From assembly GCF_003369915.1 (NCBI RefSeq), contig NC_046674.1, positions 13,020,001 through 13,084,000 of the forward strand: DNA of 64,000 bases, read 5' to 3'. Position 1 is the stretch's first letter. Each line of letters opens with the position of its first letter. Shown here piece after piece: positions 62,051 through 64,000 of the stretch. Position numbers and translations under genes: made by a program. Below the pieces are notes generated by a model, which saw nothing but the letters and a program-made list of their open reading frames with translations, was not told the DNA's origin and searched no databases. This DNA is from Drosophila miranda. Taxonomy: Eukaryota > Arthropoda > Insecta > Diptera > Drosophilidae.

Positions 62051-62064
62051 CGAACAGCTGTTCG
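62051..62064. promoter_or_regulatory. Perfect 14-bp palindrome with E-box core
   Basis: CGAACAGCTGTTCG is its own reverse complement and is centred on the E-box CAGCTG. It lies about 140 bp before the ATG of the second hydrolase, in the expected promoter or leader. A bHLH-type dimer site is inferred. Confidence 0.4.
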
Positions 62065-62199
62065 GGTTATTCTATAGAGTCGGAAAACACTAATCGCTCC
62101 ACACAGATAATACTGTGGGTACAGCCGCCGCAATTACTGGATCAAGTCGAAAAGTAACCGCGCCGTTCAAAGTTCAACAGGCCGACGACGAAGGTCGAG

Positions 62200-63333
62200 A
62201 TGGGAACGCTGTCCCTGGCAAATGTGAGTCAGTCGATGCCGGCATCGATCGGCTTACACTATTCTACACACAATTGAGACCCTGTTTGATTATCTGTTCC
62301 TCTCTTGCAGTACGAGGAGGTGAGAATATCGGCGCCGTGGGGCCACATATCGGGTCGCTGGTATGGCAATCGAACGGAACGACCCATTCTGGCGATTCAC
62401 GGATGGCTGGACAACCTGGGGACCTTTGACCGGCTGATACCCCTGCTGCCCGACAACGTGGGGGTGCTGTGCATCGATCTGCCGGGCCACGGGAGGTCGT
62501 CCCGCCTGCCGCCGGGCATGCATTACTCCGTCTACGACTACGTGTTCGTCATTCCGCGGGTAATGAAGGAGTACGGATGGCACAAGGTCTCGCTGATGGG
62601 CCACTCCTTGGGCGGCATTATGGCCTTCATCTACGCGACCCTCGCGCCGCACACGGTGGACATGATCATCTCGCTGGACATACTGCTGCCCATTCCCACA
62701 GATGCCAGGGGAAAGGATGTGGACACGTTCGGCAGGAACATGGAGAAGCATCTGGTGGAGGACGAGCGCCAGGAGGAAGGCAACCTGCGCGAGCCGCCCG
62801 CCTACACGCTGCCCGAGCTGCGCAAAGTGCTCTCGAAGGGCAGCTACAACTCGGTGCCCCCGAGGGAGGCACAGCATCTGCTCTACCGCCAGGTGGCCAA
62901 GTCGCAGCTCTACCCGGACAGGTTCTTCTTCTCGCGGGATGCACGGGTCAAGTTCTACTACCACATCTTCTTCGAAGAAGGACTCGCTGCGGAGATGGCG
63001 AGACGTATCCAGCGAAAGCCCTACCTAATCATCAAGGGCTCCCTGTCGCCCTTTGTGGGACCCCACTGTGACGAGGCCATCGCCATTCTGGGCAAAAACA
63101 ATCCCCACTTTGAGCTGCACGAAGTGCAGGGCGGCACTCATCACGTCCATCTGCACGCCGCCGAAGAGTGCGCCAAGTACATTGGACCCTTCATCAGACA
63201 CCACCGTCCTCCCAATCTGACTACCTGGTCTCTGGCGGGCAGAGGGGAGCAGCTCAGCTCCAAGGAGCGCCGACAGGCCCAGGAGCAGTTCTTCGCCAGA
63301 AGCAAGCACAGCAAACAGAGAAGCAAACTGTGA
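62200..63333 (+). CDS. SERHL/kraken-like alpha/beta hydrolase with PTS1 tail, 348 aa
   Basis: Exon 1 is 62,200-62,223 (ATG GGA ACG..., encoding MGTLSLAN) with an AAT|GTGAGT donor. After an 87-bp intron ending CTCTTGCAG, exon 2 runs 62,311-63,333 (YEEVRISAPWGH... to TGA). Both are phase 0, the same intron position as in the 41.8-kb paralog. The domain has LAIHGWLDNLG (about 35-45), CIDLPGHG, the intact nucleophile elbow MGHSLGG with Ser about 107, and GGTHHVHL (His about 285-286), the pattern of an active serine hydrolase. The protein ends KHSKQRSKL: SKL preceded by basic residues is the canonical peroxisome-targeting signal 1. A location in peroxisomes fits; the substrate is unknown. The short first exon makes the exact start less sure than the rest; an alternative upstream start cannot be excluded. 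Confidence 0.9.
62224..62310 (+). other. Intron 1 of the second hydrolase gene
   Basis: An 87-bp intron GTGAGT...TCTCTTGCAG, of typical short Drosophila size. Confidence 0.75.
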
Positions 63334-64000
63334 GAAGAGTCGCTTTCAAAGTGCCAGAAATAGATTTGTATAATCATAGTTTTAGCAATAGTTTCGCACT
63401 AAACATAGAGTTTATTCCGTGCACAGATCTTGGAGCGGACAGACGCGACAATAAAAATTATAAAAATAGTCCAGAGGGGATTCTGCAGATAAGACTCTGG
63501 CCACTGGAAACGTTCCTCCTCTCTACTTCCCTCTAATCCTTATCTTTCAAGCCACCAAACCATGTACCATATAGTTACCCATCGCTCCTCTCCTCTCCTC
63601 TCCGATCCACTGCTAAAAACACTACTAAAAACCCAAATTTCCATGGATCCAAAGAGGAGATAAGAAATGGTAGAAGGCCGCTGACGGGCTCTGACGGGTC
63701 CCCCTCTCTCTGTTTTTGGAAATACACGTTATCACAACATAACGTCCAGATTTCACTTGCTGTGCTGGTGCTGTGTTCCGGAATCATTCCGCGCATAGAT
63801 CTTTGAGTGGACAGTCGCCTCGCCGATTTGGCGCCTATTCCCATAGAGAAGAGATATTGCAGATAAAACACGGGCCTTGGCACAGGGCGTATAGTTTTTA
63901 TGAGGATGGGCACATTGTCGCTGGATGATGTAAGTGGTTTCATAATGGAAAAGTGGAAAAGCGGAGATATTGCAGCATTTCTCGTGGTCTTTGCAGTTCG
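63334..64000. other. 3' UTR of the second hydrolase and flanking tandem duplication
   Basis: AATAAA at 63,450 is a good polyadenylation signal about 120 bp past the stop. A segment starting at 63,414 (attccg-gca-agatct-gag-ggacag) recurs in diverged form at 63,786, with a second matching block (gat-ttgcagataa-ac) after it in the same order. This indicates a local duplication of the 3' flank. No further gene is seen to the window end. Confidence 0.6.
63450..63455 (+). terminator. Polyadenylation signal AATAAA of the second hydrolase gene
   Basis: A canonical AATAAA hexamer 117 bp after the TGA stop codon, in A/T-rich sequence. Confidence 0.6.

Noticed and set aside
62290..62964. 224-codon minus-strand frame over the second hydrolase
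   Set aside because: Antisense shadow.
1..64000. tRNA, rRNA, known microRNA or CRISPR
   Set aside because: I looked for B-box-like GGTTCGA motifs, recalled Drosophila microRNA seeds and spaced direct repeats, and found none convincing. All regular arrays are microsatellites or minisatellites.

Overview
The window is nuclear DNA from a drosophilid fly. The evidence is compact protein-coding exons with strong G/C preference at third codon positions, introns as short as about 49 and 87 bp with GT..AG borders, TATA/Inr core promoters, one well-preserved and one decayed DINE-1/INE-1-like element, and a very high density of microsatellites and C/G homopolymers. The microsatellite load and the DINE-1 form suggest the obscura group (D. 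pseudoobscura or a relative); that assignment is inference and was not tested.

Only five genes are well supported, and they occupy a small part of the sequence. From left to right: (i) 1-16.8 kb has no convincing complete gene, but holds two DINE-1-like copies, an unexplained minus-strand coding-like stretch at about 10.4-10.8 kb, and many simple repeats; (ii) 17,060-18,763 (+) is an apparently intronless gene for a 567-residue acidic protein with a BLUF-like fold resembling TEX47; (iii) 18.8-34.5 kb is gene-poor, with a 33-bp candidate micro-exon on the minus strand and a run of 25 G; (iv) 34,516-34,881 (-) encodes a 121-residue single-pass membrane protein with a textbook TATA + Inr promoter; (v) 35-41.8 kb is gene-poor, with a 54-bp candidate micro-exon on the minus strand; (vi) 41,820-44,114 (+) is a two-exon SERHL/kraken-like alpha/beta hydrolase; (vii) 45,953-47,563 (-) is a three-exon, roughly 12-helix membrane protein; (viii) 47.6-61 kb is gene-poor, with a possible signal-peptide first exon at 48.8 kb; (ix) 61.04-61.55 kb is a decayed hydrolase copy; (x) 62,200-63,333 (+) is a second intact hydrolase of the same family.

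The main biological unit is the hydrolase cluster: two intact paralogs in the same orientation with the same phase-0 intron position, and a pseudogene just upstream of the second. The second paralog keeps the nucleophile elbow GHSLGG and ends in the canonical peroxisomal signal SKL. The first has the elbow altered to AHSMSA and ends in SNL. This suggests a peroxisomal serine-hydrolase family that duplicated locally, with one member diverging at the catalytic site and one decaying. The gene-poor stretches carry short segments with good splice signals on the minus strand, consistent with introns of one or more long genes that cannot be assembled from this sequence alone.
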